64,000 bases of DNA, taken from Rubrivivax gelatinosus IL144. GTDB taxonomy: Bacteria; Pseudomonadota; Gammaproteobacteria; Burkholderiales; Burkholderiaceae_C. Both the position numbers and the translations under genes were made by a program. The stretch's first letter is position 1, and each line of letters starts with the position of its first letter. Where the stretch lies: assembly GCF_000284255.1 (NCBI RefSeq), contig NC_017075.1, positions 4,092,001 to 4,156,000 on the forward strand, read 5' to 3'. The notes below the pieces were generated by a model. That model searched no databases. It was not told where the DNA came from and was given only the letters and a program-made list of their open reading frames with translations. Below, one piece after another: positions 63,039 through 64,000 of the stretch.

Positions 63039-64000
63039 ACCACGGCTCTTTCGGCGCCTGCCCACGCGAGGTGCTGGCCAAGCAGCAGCGCTGGCAGCTG
63101 GAGATGGAGCGCAACCCGGTCGAGTTCCTCGGCCGGCGCTCGGCCGAGCTGCTGCATCAAGCGCGCACGGCACTCGCCGGCGAAGTGGGTGCCAACCCGG
63201 AGCACCTGGTCTTCGTGCCCAACGCGACCACCGGCGTCAACGTCGTCACGCGCTCGTTCGCACTGGCGCCGGGCGACGAGGTGCTGTCCACCGACCTGGA
63301 GTACGGCGCCTGCGACGCCGCCTGGCAGCAGGCCTGCGCCGCGCGCGGTGCTCACTACCGGCGCGTTGAAATCCCCCTGCCCTTCGAGCGCGAGCGTTTC
63401 GTCGAGCGCCTGATGGCCGCGGTGACGCCGCGCACGCGGCTGATCTACGCCAGCCACATCAGCTCGACGACGGCGCTGACGCTGCCGGTGGCCGAGCTGT
63501 GCCGCGCCGCGCGCGAGCGCGGCATCCCGACGCTGATCGACGGCGCGCACGCGCCGGGCCAGATCGCGCTGGACCTGGACGCCATCGGCGCCGACTTCTA
63601 CGTCGGCAACTGCCACAAGTGGCTGTGTGCGCCCAAGGGCAGCGGCTTTCTGCACGCCCGGCCGGATCACCACGCGCAGCTCGACGCGCCGGTCATCAGC
63701 TGGGGTTATGCCGAAGGCACCGGCGGTCACGCCGGTTTCGACGCCTACCTGGGCCGCACGCTGTTCGAGCGCCGCATGCAGTGGCAGGGCACCCGCGACC
63801 TGTCGGCCTGGCTGGCGGTGCCGGCGGCGATCGACTTCCAGCGCCGCCACGGCTGGCCCGCGGTGCGCGAGCGCTGCCACGCGTTGGCGCGCGAGGCGCT
63901 GCAGGCGCTGACACGCCGCCACGGCCTGGCGCCGGTGGCCGCCGACGGCGACTGGGCGCAGATGGTCGCGATTCCCGTGCCGCAGCAGGACCCGGAGGCG
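62996..64000 (+). CDS. Class V aminotransferase-fold PLP enzyme (isopenicillin-N-epimerase-like), 3' end outside window
   Basis: 335 codons are visible from the ATG at 62996; the frame is open at the window end. Begins FLLAPDLVFLNHGSFGACPREVL, the family start. Then PNATTGVNVVTRSFAL, the PLP-ring Asp in TLIDGAHAPGQIALD, and the Schiff-base lysine in YVGNCHKWLCAPKGSGFL. Such enzymes act as epimerases, desulphurases or hydrolases on amino acids; the substrate is unknown. A TAGACT box lies 6 bases before the ATG and no ribosome site is seen. Confidence 0.9.
   Translation, partial: MRDLFLLAPDLVFLNHGSFGACPREVLAKQQRWQLEMERNPVEFLGRRSAELLHQARTALAGEVGANPEHLVFVPNATTGVNVVTRSFALAPGDEVLSTDLEYGACDAAWQQACAARGAHYRRVEIPLPFERERFVERLMAAVTPRTRLIYASHISSTTALTLPVAELCRAARERGIPTLIDGAHAPGQIALDLDAIGADFYVGNCHKWLCAPKGSGFLHARPDHHAQLDAPVISWGYAEGTGGHAGFDAYLGRTLFERRMQWQGTRDLSAWLAVPAAIDFQRRHGWPAVRERCHALAREALQALTRRHGLAPVAADGDWAQMVAIPVPQQDPEA

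Overview
The window is very GC-rich, densely packed DNA from the chromosome of a Betaproteobacterium. The gene set and order (yebC-purD-hemF-nadD-rsfS-rlmH-maf-rng in one run; dbpA; glnS; a short BLUF photoreceptor; many GTG/TTG starts in 4-base overlaps) best fit the Burkholderiales, probably the Rubrivivax/Leptothrix/Roseateles side (Sphaerotilaceae). That placement is my inference from gene content, not a database match. No rRNA, tRNA or CRISPR array was seen, and no gene-free stretch exceeds 300 bases.

Region 1 (1-9593, + strand): the 3' part of a giant exoprotein made of tandem Ig-like repeats, translationally coupled to a TolC-type outer-membrane lipoprotein, a small HlyD-type adaptor, a second adaptor with a GAF-like cytosolic head, and a polytopic membrane protein joining a PqqD-like head, a site-2-protease (M50) core and a C-terminal HlyD-like domain. 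It looks like a complete envelope-spanning export machine without an ABC ATPase, and is the best candidate for an under-described system.

Region 2 (9594-21412): a GNAT acetyltransferase gene cut in two by a 2241-bp IS21-family element with a 5-bp target duplication (removing the element restores the frame exactly); a NIPSNAP / ABM monooxygenase / ArsR cassette; a Gfo/Idh/MocA oxidoreductase with a SAF-like tail; a methyltransferase and a secreted hypothetical protein; aconitase acnA; and a metal-dependent cyclase divergent from an IclR regulator with clear palindromes between them.

Region 3 (21447-34635, - strand): a two-partner secretion pair, a TpsB transporter followed by a 3813-residue filamentous-haemagglutinin-like TpsA. 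TpsA has a type V extended signal peptide, 13 NSL(V/I)G repeats, YDG and MBG repeats with a 738-bp higher-order duplication, a Gly/Thr/Ser linker and a terminal Ig-like domain that resembles the one near the end of the Region 1 exoprotein.

Region 4 (34833-42131): an unrecognised protein, two overlapping DEAD-box helicases (one DbpA), a YgjP-like metallopeptidase with a small partner, an iron-containing alcohol dehydrogenase, and a LysR regulator divergent from a short-chain dehydrogenase.

Region 5 (42141-50961, - strand): a small accessory islet (HEPN and nucleotidyltransferase pair, DUF3883-type nuclease-like protein) next to the housekeeping run rng-maf-rlmH-rsfS-nadD-hemF-purD-yebC. That run links RNA processing, ribosome silencing and rRNA modification, NAD, haem and purine synthesis.

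Region 6 (51172-64000): a HerA-like ATPase; a minus-strand run of chorismatase, MipA/OmpV protein and BLUF photoreceptor; glnS; a DUF3016 protein; an FKBP prolyl isomerase; a DUF808 membrane protein; a 72-residue conserved protein; an HDOD protein; an orphan ParA-like ATPase behind two perfect palindromes; a MocR-type regulator divergent from a DUF2917 gene; and a class V PLP aminotransferase cut by the window end.
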